Source of the DNA: Anastrepha obliqua
Lineage: Eukaryota; Arthropoda; Insecta; Diptera; Tephritidae
DNA: 64,000 nucleotides
Assembly: GCF_027943255.1 (NCBI RefSeq)
Contig: NC_072893.1
Span: forward strand, 130,261,784-130,325,783
Direction: 5' to 3'
The stretch's first letter is position 1. Each line of letters begins with the position of its first letter. The notes under the pieces are model-generated. The model worked only from the letters and a program-made list of their open reading frames with translations. It searched no databases and was not told where the DNA came from. Below, piece after piece: positions 13,166 to 25,229 of this stretch. The position numbers and the translations under genes are program-made.

Positions 13166-13898
13166 ATACAAAGTAGGGGTGGGACTATTCGAATAAAAAT
13201 TATTCGAATAATAAAATCTTTTATTCGAGAGGTATTCGTAATTCGAATAATATTTATTCGAATTTTTTATTCGTTTATTCGAATAATGCTATTCGAATAC
13301 CTCACTATTCGAATACATCACTATTCGAATACTTCACTATTCGAATATTTTTGGTTAATATTTATTTAGATTAGCGGACTACTAATCGGTTTATGTACAA
13401 GTGCATGCACCATGAGAAGGGCCAATGTAATTTTTATATTTTTAAAAGCATTTTCTCCCTGATGTAATAGGACTATGTTTAAGTTCGTGCGGTTTTTTTT
13501 TCGAAATTTGAAACTTTATTGACGTAAAATGGTTACAAATTTAATATTCAAAGTATTGTCCATCGCTTACTACTACTTTTTCCCATCTTTCTGGCAATTC
13601 ACGGATTCCCTTTGTGAAAAATTCGGTCGGTTTTGCCGCAATCCACGAATCGATCCATTTTTTGACTTCATCGTAATTAGTGAGGTATTCGAATAGTAAA
13701 CTATTCGAATAGTGAGGTAGTTTACCTTACTATTCGAATACCTCAATATATATTCATTTACATAGTATATTCATTCGAATAGTAAGGTATTCGAATAATG
13801 AACTATTCGAATTATTTGAAACGAATAGTATTATTCGTTTTATTCGAATAATGTTTATTCGAATATTATTCGAAAATAATCCCACCCCTAATACAAAG
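13166..13898. mobile_element. 717-bp foldback, hAT-like non-autonomous transposon with 8-bp target duplication
   Basis: The element occupies 13174-13890. It is bounded by the perfect direct repeat ATACAAAG (13166-13173 and 13891-13898) and begins and ends with the inverted repeat TAGGGGTGGGA. Both arms consist of the palindrome ATTCGAAT, 17 copies in all (9 left, 8 right), with AATACCTCACTATTCGAATA-type words inverted between the arms. An 8-bp duplication with (C/T)AGGGGTGG-type ends is typical of hAT elements, so a hAT-mobilised foldback element is inferred. The centre carries a mariner 3' fragment (separate entry). The element encodes no transposase of its own. Confidence 0.85.
13482..13680 (-). 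mobile_element. Mariner 3' fragment captured inside the foldback element
   Basis: On the minus strand the frame reads the C-terminus of a mariner transposase, with 'KKWIDSWIAAKP', 'FFTKGIRELPERWEKV' and a final 'SDGQYF' before the stop. A short 3' region follows, with the mariner-type terminal repeat (forward strand AGTTCGTGCGGTTTTT at 13482). The other side is cut at 13680, exactly where the right ATTCGAAT arm begins. About 200 bp of mariner are therefore cargo of the foldback element, or its spacer. Confidence 0.75.
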
Positions 13899-16080
13899 TT
13901 CTTTAAGTGATTCAATAAAAATTTGTTGGGTTATTTTCTTTGAATGGGCATTTTAGTGCGTTTTTATATCCAAAGCTAGGCAACACTGCAGTAGCGAAAG
14001 AGAGATTTGACTGCCGAAAGCAGAAGAACACCAACCACACCTGCAATCGCGGGCAATGCCACCAGATGTTAAAAAAAAGTAAAGCTAAATAAAACTGAGT
14101 GAATTATTTAAATAATTATTAAAAAATGTATATTTTACAAAATTATAAACATGACATTTTAATTAGAACAGCTAGAAAAATGTCATGAAGAAAGAACTAA
14201 AACTCCGAGACAAAAAATAATAAAAATAACAAAAAAAAAATGATAAATCAAGTTACGAAAATGGTAATCTGGCCATACTGGAGCTAAAATCACGTAACTA
14301 GTTGTCAAATTCGCTGAGCGCAAAGTAACGGGACCACGATAGGCGCCACCTCATTATTCTTTCCATTATGTATATAATATCTATTTTTATTTTGTTTAAT
14401 GTAGTTGGCTCTACAATTGTCTCTGATGCCTTATTTCATGAACGCATATGTTTTATTTCCAATTTTTCCATAAGCAACTAATTAGTTACCAAACTGTCAC
14501 TGTCCTCACTATATAGTATATCGCTTTCTCGCACTCTTTCCTTTTTACTTTCATTTGCCATACTTCACTGTCTCATCACCAATCACATTTGCAAATATCT
14601 AATTGCCATTTCGCTTGGCCAAATCGTACGGTACTTTTATTAAGAATCTTCGACCGTACTTTGTGCGACATGTGATGCCGAGTACAACAACTACTCAGGC
14701 CCAATAATAGATGAATAATGCTCATGACCGTTTTGAAATGCCTGCAGGGCTTCTATAAAATTTGCCCCAATGCGTTTGCAAAAATCTTATTCATGCATGA
14801 TTTTGCACTTAAAAAGTTTTTCTTTTTTTTGAAATTTGATCATGTTTTTGAAATATTTTCATCCATCGCTAGAGTGCTTACCTCATTACAATACGAATTA
14901 TTCGGCGCCACCGATGGGCACATTTGAGTAGATTTGCGCCATCGTTTCGTGCCTTCGGGTGCCTAATTTTCTCCACGTTCCTCAATATTTATTCATTCCC
15001 AAACACTTAATTACAATGCATTAGCGCTGTGTTCTAGTTATTTTTATGCGCATTTTTGTTCATATTATGACTTAATTTTTTTTTTTTTTAATTTGTTTTT
15101 AATGTTGTCACGCCAATTTTGCACGTACATCGACGCTGCTTAAGCCTGTTTGGCGGATTTTTTTTTTTTTTTTGTTTTTTCTTGTTGTGTTTTTTCGAAT
15201 CTTAGATTTTTGAATTTAGGTCAGTTTGCTATTTATTCTGTAGTATTTCTTATTTTTTTCGATCATTCCTCTCCAGCGTCTCATACATATGTACGAGCTA
15301 CCGCTGCTACTGCTGTACACTTCATTCACATTCTAGCCTGTAAGACTGGTAGACCAGTTTTTTGTTCGCGAGCGCATGCGCCACTTTCTGGCGTGCCACT
15401 GTCGTATGCTAATCATGACGGGTACGGCAATAACGGAGAGAGCGCGCGCTTGGGCTATTGCTTAATTCACAGCTACGTGCTGGACTGTCTTTCACCGACA
15501 CTTCGCTAAGATATTCTTATACATATAGAACGTATGTAGACTTCATTTACTGCTTATCGTAAATTTTTTGAAAGGTATTGGGAAGTTGATTCTTAGGCAT
15601 CATTGTCACACAAAACAGGTCTCAGCCACCTAAATATTATGCAGCTATTTCTACTTCTTCCCTTTATCTTTTACTCTACAACTTCTTTTAAGTTGATTGC
15701 CAGTTGACATGCGCCGCCTTATTGAGTCAGCCCATTTCTGCCTGTCTCGTATCTACCCAAATTTAGAAAATTTAAAATTCATTAATTTTACTTACGCCCA
15801 TTTTCTCTAAGCTTCTTACGCACTTCCAAATGCTTGTGGTTGAACTTGACAGACTGATGAATTGCCTTTTGGCAATTGATGTCATGCCACACATTCGAAG
15901 TTGTTGTTTTGGCGATGCTTTGTTTTGTCAAATGTGTCCCATTTCTATTGTCGTTAATAGCGAAAAATTTGTAAAACAAAAAAAAAACAAATGTTGTTTT
16001 AGCGTCAACTCGAGGGACTCTAATGAGGCTTAAAAAGTATAAAAAGTAAATTAAAATAAAATGGAACAAAATGAAGAGAA
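13899..16080. other. Non-coding DNA, no gene recognised
   Basis: Long T-runs (for example 15157-15174) and short overlapping frames occur on both strands, such as 15150-15509 plus and 15788-16069 minus. These show no domain, codon pattern or splice layout that would support a gene. Confidence 0.4.
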
Positions 16081-16089
16081 ATTAAATGA

Positions 16090-17045
16090 AATTAAAGCGG
16101 AATAAAATAACGTAAAATAAAGTAATTACCGTAATATAACGTAAGATAACTTAATATGGCATAATACAATAATAATATAATAAAACATATTGTAACAGAA
16201 CATAAATTATTTTATTTGTACAATAATAAATTATTTAACAAATAACTGCTTAGCAGCGCTGGTAAGAAAGACTTTCGGCTGGAGCATAAATTAATACGTA
16301 ACAACATAGCACAACGTAAGCATAGCATAACATAACATAATCTGATGTGATAATATGACACAACATAACATAACGCAACATAGACATAGCATAACAACAT
16401 AATTTAGCATATCAAAACTTACCGCACAAGTAATTAAAATAAAAAAATTGTTTGTAATAAAAATAGTATTCTTATTTTTTTCTTCATAAATTAATTTAAC
16501 AGCAAATTAACATAACAGAACACAACGTTACATAATATAAAAATAATGTGGCAGAACATAAAACAATAAGACACAATATAGCATAACCCAACATAAGCAT
16601 AGCATGGCATAACATCGCATAACAAAAAATAATATTGCACAATATAACATCATGAAACAACCGAACTTAACATAGCATAACGAAGCATAATGTAACATAT
16701 CAAAACATCAAATGCAATGCAAACAGGTACTTAAAATAAAAAAATTCTGCAATACAAATATTATTACAATTTTTTTTCTTAAATTAATTTAGCAGCAATT
16801 TAGCATAACATTACATAATATAGTAATAATGTAGCATAACATAGTAGAACATAAAATAAAATGGCACTACACAGCATGGCATGATAATATGACATAACGC
16901 AACATAGACATAGCATAGCATAACCGAGCATAATTTAGCATATCAAAACATAACAAAATAAAGTACAATACAAGTAATAAAAACAAAAAATGCTTGTGCC
17001 AACACAGTAAAAATATTTTTTTTTACCTTCGCAAATTAATTTAGC
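16090..17045. repeat. CATAA/CATAG short-word satellite within about 245-290 bp units
   Basis: Dense imperfect repeats of CATAA, CATAG, CGTAA and related words fill this stretch. A longer period is superposed. The block 'catatcaaaac' recurs at about 16410, 16698 and 16941, and 'aaattaatttaacagca' or 'aattaatttagcagca' or 'aattaatttagca' near 16487, 16784 and 17034. Each is followed again by CATAAC runs. The periods are therefore about 290 and 245 bp. The same word family occurs on the other strand at 21.58-22.14 kb. Confidence 0.75.
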
Positions 17046-17224
17046 ATTATGGGTCATACAAACCGTTCCTTAAATATTAAAATGGCATCTAATGCCATCA
17101 CAATTTACTAAACAAATTAAGACTAATTAATAGTCGTTATCAAAGTCAATTGAAGAAACTTTACTATACTCAAGCGAATATATGAAAAAGCCATAATAAT
17201 TGATGAAGTGCAACTGAAATAAAT

Positions 17225-17960
17225 TTAAGGGGGTCTTCTACCGTCACGGTTTGAAAAAATCGATTTTTTTTTTTTAGATTTTTTAAAAGCTACTAATGTT
17301 AAGAGTACGCTATAAAGAGGGTTTTATGAAAAACATGTTCCTTCATGAGCATTTCGGGGAGAATACATGCATGCGCGTGGCATTTTCGAGCGTTTCTTTA
17401 TCTTTAAACGCCTTTTCCCGAAAGTTGACTTTTTTCAACTTTCTGGTCACACATCTACTATAAATATTTGTCGAATTCATTCCATCTTTTTTCCAGTTAT
17501 TCAGTGAACATCTCGCTATGTTTTCCCAGACCACTTTTTTCAATTTTTGATTAGTTTAATTTTGCGGGCCTCTAAAGTGTAAAAAAAAGAGGAAATTTTC
17601 AAACTTTTTTTTTAAAATCACGCATTTTTTACAAATTTCAAAATATTTAAAATCGCCACTGGGAAAACATAGCCAACGCTACACTTTATGATAAAAAAAA
17701 ATTTTTTTTTGATTTCAGATAAGTAAAATGGTCGATCGCGTGCCACAAAGTCGCCTAGGACATTTTTACAAGAGCAACCTCGAGGACGGTTCAAGGACAC
17801 AGGGCCAAAGAATTCGATTTGAAAAATATATTTTTAAATAGTGCAAACTTGTGCAAATTAAATAAAAAAAATCTGATTTCATTATCTCAAGTGGTTGCTT
17901 TGTAATTAATTCCCAAAAATAGGCCCGAGATTAAGGCGCGACGGTAGAAGACCCCCTTAA
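17225..17960. mobile_element. Non-autonomous element with 17-bp TIR and TTAA flanks
   Basis: The body spans 17229-17956. The left end GGGGGTCTTCTACCGTC is matched exactly, inverted, by GACGGTAGAAGACCCCC at the right end, and both are bordered by TTAA. The interior (728 bp) holds no transposase frame. TTAA flanks are the hallmark of piggyBac-type insertion. Because TTAAGGGG/CCCCTTAA is itself an inverted pair, TTAA could instead belong to the terminal repeat. Confidence 0.8.
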
Positions 17961-20260
17961 AAGAATTAACTTAAATGTAGAAATATTGCACATTCAATAA
18001 ATATTCATTGCTTAAGTAATAAAGTGTAATTGAAATAAATTCATATAAAAAATAGAAAATGGAGTAAAAGATCACAAAATTTATATAAATCAAACAATTT
18101 TTTAATTAAAATAGGCAAGCGAAGACTGATATGATATAAAAGACTGCAAGCAAGTTGGTCTTTCTGAAAACTCAAGTCAGAAATATCAGTGGCACGCAAG
18201 CAGCTGGGCAGTGATTTTTAAGTGCTATTTGTTAAAGATGTTTAGAATAATAAGAATAATTTTTTGATTGTTAATACGTTTTTCAATTCATCGCTCCTGA
18301 CAACATCGATCCGCGATCTGAAAACAATTTAAGTTTAAGTGGTGATTCTGCACTCTCACTTACTTCTAACTCGCTGAGATCTTGGGCATCACTAAGCAAA
18401 GCAAAACTGTGCATAAATGTGAAGAAACTGAAGTGTTATCTACTCAGAAGGTCTCGCATTTACAATTAAATTAAATTAATTACAATTGCGTCTCTAATCA
18501 TACACCCTGAAGATGACTGAAATCTGTGAAGGCAGCAGTGACAGCCAAGCTGCGTTAAGGTTCTTTGAGTAGCTGTAGTTGCAGAACCAAGTTGTAGCTG
18601 TAGTTGCAAAAACCAAGTATAAGTTAGCGCTGAATTCTCTTGTAGGATGTAATAAGTTTGGACTCTTGTGGCACTCTATGGATATCGCGGATTTTCCGAA
18701 CCATCCAACGGAGCTTTAGCTAATATAGGCCTAAGTTAGTTGACGACTGTCACCTGTATTTGGGGCTAATTAATAAAACTGTCGGGCTCAGGCAGGGAAG
18801 TGTCCAACTTCTCGCTCAAACTGAGTTCAAATGTTACACTGTCCTTGGTAGAACTGCACGGCAGCTGATATTTCTATACGGGCATTGAATTAATTTTCAA
18901 ATTCATTAACTTTTATCAAAACAAAAAAATTGAGATATTTCATAAAAAAAAGTAGTATTAATAATAAATTTTTCACAAAATTCTTCATAGTAGAGAAAAT
19001 GAAAAAAATGTCCATAAATGAAATAACTCGTAACCGCAATGACATAAAAGTGTCCATTAATCACCTGCCAAGTAGCGAATGTCACGTAAATTTTACCTCA
19101 AATGAAGTGCATTAGTGTATAAATTATCAATGCAAACACCCGATATTACATTTCATAGGCGCATTATTAAAATTTTATTCTATTCATTTCAACAAGTATT
19201 TCACTTTGTTTTTGTTACTTCTCACAGTATAAAACCGCAAAATTGAATGCGAAGTTATCTGTATTGGATTACTTTTCGAATAAAGTGGGTTGGCCGCCTG
19301 TTGCTCGATTACAAAACGCTAATAGTAACTTTACATCCATTGCAGACAGAAATAGTGTTGCCACAGTATGCAGGAAAATTTAAATATTTATAAAAATTAT
19401 TTACTACAATTACATCAAAATCCTATTCAGTCCTTAAAAAAATATTCAGATAAAAATAATAAATTCTGCCTACTTGGCTACGCTGTTGGCCAGCCTCAAA
19501 ACCGCAAAAATTATTTCGAACCGTTTATCGCTTTGCAGGCTGGATGGATGTGAGCTTCACCAACACTACGCAACAGTATTAATTATTGAGGCTAACACAC
19601 GCACACAACGACACACAAGCTGTATTTATTATTTATTTTTGAGCGAGAATAAAAATAAATATTTATTATTGAATTAGTTGAAAAATAGAATTATGCAAAG
19701 CCAAGGAAATTCGGTAACTTTAGGCATGTCGTTAGCATTTACTGTCATCACAGTTGTGGTGTTTTTATTTTCCCAATTTGTATTACGAGTACTTGGTGCT
19801 AATTTTCATGTGTGTGTTTATGTGGAGCAATTGTTGGTATTTAGAGCTAAGTGCATGCATTTGTAATATAATTTTGTTGTTTCTTTAATCTCCATTGCCT
19901 TAGTTTAGTTTCGAAAATTGCCTATGTATTTTTAAAATGCACACACACATACACACGACGATAGGCATATGCTGCTTTTGACATTTTTCCAATGGTGATT
20001 GGCATTTTTGCGGCTTCGTAATGCATTCATTATATTTGTATGCGTGCAAGTGTGCGTATACTGACACATATATTTGGGTTGCGGCGTATTGAGTTCATAA
20101 TTTTGCCATACTTTACTCTCGTATTTGCGGAATGTGGCATTAAAAATTTAAACAAACGATTTTTTCTTTGGCGTTATAAAATTTATGGGCTTAAATTTTG
20201 ACATACCAACAACAAATATAATAATTGATTAATAAAAAGCAAATATCATAATTAAATTTG
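17961..20260. other. Non-coding DNA with a small tandem duplication
   Basis: No gene was recognised. A 25-bp direct duplication, starting GTAGCTGTAGTTGCA at 18569 and again at 18594, differs at only a few positions. Short open frames at 18930-19115, 19368-19553 and 19678-19866 are lysine/asparagine- or valine-rich and carry no domain. CA/TG-rich tracts lie near 19940 and 20035. Confidence 0.4.
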
Positions 20261-20343
20261 CAAGGTGGCGCAAAAAATGTGTGCTTCGTTTGCTTTAATG
20301 ACAAAAATTATTTAAAAATACTTTTACTGGAAGCAAGAATTAT

Positions 20344-20815
20344 TTAAGGGGCAACGCCACTGTGGAGGGTCAAAAAATAGTCGATATTTGGGGTTTTTTT
20401 TTTTTTTGGAAGTAGGAATGATTATTCGAGGATCGGACAAAAGGCAATTTATTATATATGTATTAAACTATGTTGATGTAAATTTTAATTAAAAAATATT
20501 GAAAATTGACAAATGTATGCAAATAAACGTAACGAGCTAAAAAAATGACGTCATCTGGTGGCAGCGATTCAGCAATGAATAATCATCTGAAATCAAAAAA
20601 CCAAAAATGTTATTAATCTACGCAATAGTGGCTATCGTTATACGTAGCCGTTTTTCTTTTTTTTGACAAAATAGTTGTTCTAATTGCACATAGAATCTGG
20701 AATAAATCGAATTTCGCTTTAAAATTTTTACCACATTTTCTTGAATAGTTATACTAACAATTTATGCAAAAAAAAATCTATTGTTTTGAATTTTCACAGT
20801 GGCGTTCCCCCTTAA
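20344..20815. mobile_element. Non-autonomous TTAA-flanked element, family 2, copy A
   Basis: The body (20348-20811) has the left end GGGGCAACGCCACTGTG and an inverted right end read as GGGGGAACGCCACTGTG, both bordered by TTAA. Its interior includes a block near 20545-20645 ('gacgtcatctggtggc ... aatcatctgaaatc ... ggctatcg') found in reverse orientation inside the element at 41.8-42.46 kb, so the two are members of one family. There is no transposase. The element may itself sit within an older element whose ends read GTGGCGCAAAAA (about 20265) and TTTTTGCGCCGAC (about 20897). Confidence 0.8.
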
Positions 20816-21574
20816 ATTTTTAAGTTTCCGAAAATTATATACATATATGTATTTACTATTTATGAAGAGTTTTTGGGTATTCAAATAGAGTGGTAGTTTT
20901 TGCGCCGACTTGTGTAAATAAATTGAACTAAGAAAAAAGACTCTAAAAATGTTATAAGCTTATTGGGAATTCATGAAACGTTTTGGTGGTCACTTTTGTA
21001 ATTTTTTTTGCTTTATCATTTATTTATAATTTTTCCAGAAACTTCCGGGCAGAGAATATTATTTTTAATGCATTTCTTGGTCAACTTTTCAGGAAAGGTT
21101 AGCCGTTTTTTGGATTCAAGGCTAATTAGACAATAACTATTATTCACGGAATATATTTGAAGGCTAATTTCAGTTGTTTTTATTGTAGCAGCGTAAGTAT
21201 ATTCCCAATGCATGTATGGAGAATGCTGCTGGAGGTACAGTTCTGGCCTGACATCTGGGTAACGTAGAACCGACTGTGTTCAGTATTCGAACCTGCTGAC
21301 TAATTTTTCGAAATTTATGTTTCACTTTTAATCTTAAATTTTTTACAATTAAGCAAAATGTATGTATTGTGGAGCACAAAGCCTTTAAAGCACTAGGCTA
21401 CTTGAAACTATCGAAATGATACCTGGGTTAAAATTCTTAAAAATGTTGGTCATCTTGAAACCATTGAAATGATACCTGGTTAAAATTCTTGAAAATTAAA
21501 AAAAAAAGAGTCGCCTTATATTTTTTTATATATTTCTACATATATTATTTTGATTTTGATTTTATGTGTTTTTT
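20816..21574. other. Non-coding DNA with a tandem duplication
   Basis: A block of about 45 bp, recognisable by 'gaaatgatacctgg' followed by 'ttaaaattctt', occurs twice in tandem (about 21400-21445 and 21450-21498). Otherwise the region is AT-rich, with short minus-strand frames lacking any domain. Confidence 0.45.
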
Positions 21575-22145
21575 ACTTTATGTTACGTTATCCTATATTA
21601 TTTTATGTTATGTTGTACATATGAGCTGCTTTCGATTCATCAACCACCAGGCGAGTAGTGAACAAAACAAAAATTTCCCTTGAATCTCACGTTGCATACG
21701 ATTTGGCAGTACTGCATTATTTTTGCTTAACAGTTTTTTTGTTTTCACAATAAGTTTTCGTGATCAGAGAAATGCAAAAGACATAAAATACATGTAGAAA
21801 TATGCAAATGGGCATGATCGTTTAAATTTAGTAAAAAATAAGCATAAATCGTAATATCCCTACCTACACTTGTCGGTTATGATCCAAGAGACAAAGTGTT
21901 TAATTGTTGTTGCTTTCGCATACACGTTTTTCTCCTAGCAAGCATAGGAGTGGTGAATCGAAAGCTGTTATTATGTTATGTTATGCTACGTCATGGCATG
22001 TTATATTATGTCGCGTTATGTTACGTTATCTTATGTTATGTTCCATTACGTTATATTATATTTTGTTACGTTATATAATGTTATGTCACGTTATGTTGCG
22101 TTGTATTAATGTAATTTTCTATCAGCTTATGTTATTTATATATAT
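21575..22145. repeat. TTATG/TTACG short-word satellite, inverted relative to the 16-kb array
   Basis: Runs of TTATG, TTACG and TTGCG words occupy 21575-21625 and 21970-22140, separated by about 345 bp of other sequence. They are the reverse complement of the CATAA/CGTAA words at 16.1-17.0 kb. The translated frames here are cysteine/tyrosine/leucine-rich artefacts of the repeat. The right block ends where a truncated LINE begins. Confidence 0.7.
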
Positions 22146-23700
22146 ATTTGGTCTTTCCGATGAAGTTAAATATCTAGGAGTAATCTTGGATAAGAAGCTG
22201 ACTTGGGAGACACACGTTTTACTGAAGGTGAATCGCGCATTGAGGATTTTTCAGCAATGCCGTAGAGCCTTTGGTAAAACCAGGGGTCTGAAACCTGCTG
22301 TGGTCCTATGGATATACACAGCACTTATCAGACCAATCATCACTTACGCTTCTGTGGTATGGTGGCGACGGAGCATGGTTAAGTCCACAATCCGGGAACT
22401 ATACAGGCTACAAAGAAGTGTATGTTTTTGCATCACGGGTGCCATGAGTACAACCTCTGGTGATGCCCTAAATGCTATGCTCGATTTGCTCCCCCTGGAT
22501 CTTAAGATACAACAGGAAGCAATAAAAAAAATGTGTAGACTCCATAAATATGGTTTCTCTCACGAAGACGGAACTTTGGGACACAGAGAAATCTTTAGGT
22601 TGCTATCTGAGCAGTATCCTCTGTTTTTGGCACCTAAAGACGACCTGATAGCCACAGTTTCATTTGGAAGGAAATTCCATTGCGGATATTTTCTTTACCG
22701 ATGGGTCCAAGAATGAAATAGGGTCTGGAGCCGGATGGTACTTAAACGATAGTAATAAGTGTCACTATGCTATGGGGGAAATGGCAAATGTTTTCCAAAC
22801 AGAAGTTTTTGTCATCCTGAAAATAGCCGAATAGATAATCGAGAGGTGATGGAGCGGGAAACAGATTGGAGTCTTCAGTGACAGGCAGGCTGTACTGAAG
22901 GCCCTGGAGAACGCGAAGCAAACCTCAAAGATTGTTCAAGAATGTAAGAAGAAGCTTAATTCTGTCACAAGACAAAACAGGCTTGTGCTTATATGAGTTC
23001 CGGGACACTCCGGTGTTCAAGGAAACGAAATTGCCGACGAATTGGCCAACCCTGGATCAGCGGTGCCCCCACAGAGGCCAGAGCCAATAATCGGAATCAG
23101 TTCCGCAGGAATCAAGAATTGGATCAGCGATTATTTAGGCAATCTAATATACATAAAGAGCGATGGTCCGGTCTAGAACGCTGCAGAACTGCAAAGTGTT
23201 TTGTAACAAGTCCGAACAGAAAACTGTCAAACTTTCTACTAAAACTTAGAAAGAAAGACATTCGGTTGATGGTCATCATCATTACAGGACACAACCCATG
23301 GGGTCAGCATATGACCACGATTGGAATCATCGAGGACCCGGTATGCCTGTCATGCTTGGAGGAGGCGGATAGCACTGAGCATTTTCTCTGTGAGTGTCCT
23401 GCCTTTGCTAGAGCACGGCTACGAGTATTGGGTTCCGATGTCATGAGGATGAGTAATATTCGTTCTCTTAAACAGATTTGCCAAAGAATCTGGAAAATTC
23501 TCACAGGACTAACTATCTCTTTCTCTGTCTCTATTCTTTCCTATATATATTACTCTGATACTTTTCTCCTTCCCTTCTTGACTATCCACCTCCTTTTCAG
23601 AGCTTTAAGTACAATGGGCTTTTTAGCCTGAGTGTTTTAGGAGCCACCAAATCTCCTGGTGCTCCTTGGCTCGACCTTTTCAAATTTCAAATCTCATGTT
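22146..23700 (+). mobile_element. 5'-truncated non-LTR retrotransposon with RT C-terminus, RNase H and Cys-His finger
   Basis: Starting at about 22152, the plus strand reads the end of a LINE reverse transcriptase ('VKYLGVILDKKLTW', 'ALIRPIITYASVVWW'), typical of jockey/I/R1-like elements. An RNase H domain follows in another frame from about 22660 ('FFTDGSK', 'VFSDRQAVLKAL', 'VPGHSGVQGNEIADELA'), with frameshifts and stops (for example at about 22834 and 22996). The end region carries a Cys-His cluster ('CLSCLEEADSTEHFLCECP') at about 23344-23400. The frame is broken into at least three pieces, so the copy is dead. The upstream junction lies in the TTATG satellite. The clade (I, LOA or R1-like) is not settled. 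Confidence 0.85.
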
Positions 23701-25074
23701 ATTTACCATTTGCTATTTACTTTACCTTACTTTTGTGTTAGATAATTGTTTAATATATTTTTTTTATTTTAAATAATTTAACTTGATTTCATTTTATCTT
23801 TATATACAATATTTTTATTTCAATTTATTCTATTTTTTACTTCGTTGTTCAGATTTCTGCACGAGTAAATTCTACAGCAAAAAAAAAAAAAGAAAAACAC
23901 TCAAAATAATAGAAAGAGCCTCCAACGTAGTACAGCGCATATCCCTGAGCGTGTCAGTTGTTGCAAATAAACAAGTAAGCATGCACACAAAAAAATGCAA
24001 GAATGAGTGAAAAATTCCGCATTTAGCATCCAAATAACAAAATCGAGCAAAAAATCATAAAAACTGCCATTTGCAACATTTCATACATATCTGCACATAC
24101 ATATTGTGTTGCTTGCTCCCTTGTTGCTGCTTTGATGCATTGCCAATGCAGCTTCATTATCGTTGTTGCTGTTATCTCTGTTACTTACCACTTCATTAAC
24201 AAATGAATAAGAAATGCAAACATACGAGGCTATTTTAAAAAAGTTCTTCGCAGGAAGTCAGCAGCGACGCTTAATATGCAGAAATATGAAACAGCAACAT
24301 GTTGAGGGGCTTGTTCTCTGTTTTTTGTGTTTTTTTTATTCATTACTTATGTTCGCTCTCATATGGTACCATTGGTATGTTCAATGGCATTGCAGTCGTT
24401 GTTAATTTATGTGCATCATTTAAATACCATCAGCGTGGAGTAAAAGCACACAAACAAACAGACAGAAAGACAAAAAAAGCAAATACAACAACTTAAGTGC
24501 CAGTGCCACTGAATACCTCACTGTCTCTCAGTCTCCCCAATGACTTGGATGTTCTCTGCCGAGCGTGAAATGTAGATATATGTATACATATGTGTCAGCA
24601 ACTTCATTAAAATGATAACAATTTTTGCAGACAGTCACCATCAGCGGGTGATTTTTACATTGCATATTTTTATGAATAACGGGAAAAAATAAAAACAAAA
24701 CAACAATTAATCACTGAAGTCAGAAGTGTACGCGACAGTCAAGCAACTACGCGACATCCAGTAGGCAGCCGCGCTTGCGGGTGATAAAATTGAAAAACAA
24801 AACCAGATATAAATGAAAAATTCTTACAACATCTACTATATGGAATATTTGTAATTTAAGAGACTCTTTGTATACGCCTTACAGCCTTTCATTTGCGGCC
24901 CCTAAACTTCTCCATCTTATACAAAAAAATGTGTTGAGCAACACTATTTGCTGATATTTTAATTAGAAATCGCTTGATTTGTGTGGAATTTGTATGTATG
25001 CGTGTAAGGTTTTTTAAACAGTCGAGCAATACGAGTTTGTCTCTCAGTCAGGAAGGCCTCCTCTGAGTTCGAAA
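23701..25074. other. Non-coding DNA, no gene recognised
   Basis: A/T-rich DNA with short overlapping frames. Nothing was recognised apart from TATG/CATA microsatellite-like words near 24570-24590. Confidence 0.4.
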
Positions 25075-25215
25075 GATTAGGTGGAGAAGGACTTGCTTCA
25101 CTTGGTGTGTCCACTTGGCGCCGGTTAGCAGGAGAAAGAAACGACTGGCGCGTTTTGTTAAATTCGGCCAAAATTACGTAAGCGATTATCGCGCCAATTA
25201 AGAAGAAGAATACGA
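25075..25215 (+). mobile_element. 3'-terminal fragment of an RTE-type LINE
   Basis: The plus strand reads the RTE C-terminal block ('GVSTWRRLAGERNDWRVLLNS') in a partly broken frame, then a tail 'cgattatcgcgccaattaag' and AAGAAGAA at 25196-25208. The same tail, with few changes, ends the minus-strand copy at 9.7 kb. Only about 140 bp survive. A short AAG-type tail in two copies supports the RTE assignment. Confidence 0.65.
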
Positions 25216-25229
25216 GTTAGTGAACTTAT

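Noticed and set aside
13157..13369. 70-codon isoleucine/arginine-rich frame
   Set aside because: It translates the left ATTCGAAT arm of the foldback element.
18680..18880. Possible reverse-transcriptase scrap ('TVGLRQGSVQLLAQ')
   Set aside because: Only the short G(L)RQGS-like word resembles a LINE motif. Neighbouring sequence does not support it.
21230..21320. tRNA-like wording (GTATTCGAACC)
   Set aside because: No cloverleaf could be drawn around the TTCGAACC word, and the A-box equivalent is missing.
21904..22150. Start of a 270-codon frame joined to the LINE reverse transcriptase
   Set aside because: The first 80 or so codons translate the TTATG satellite. The LINE homology begins only at about 22152, so this is read-through, not an N-terminal domain.
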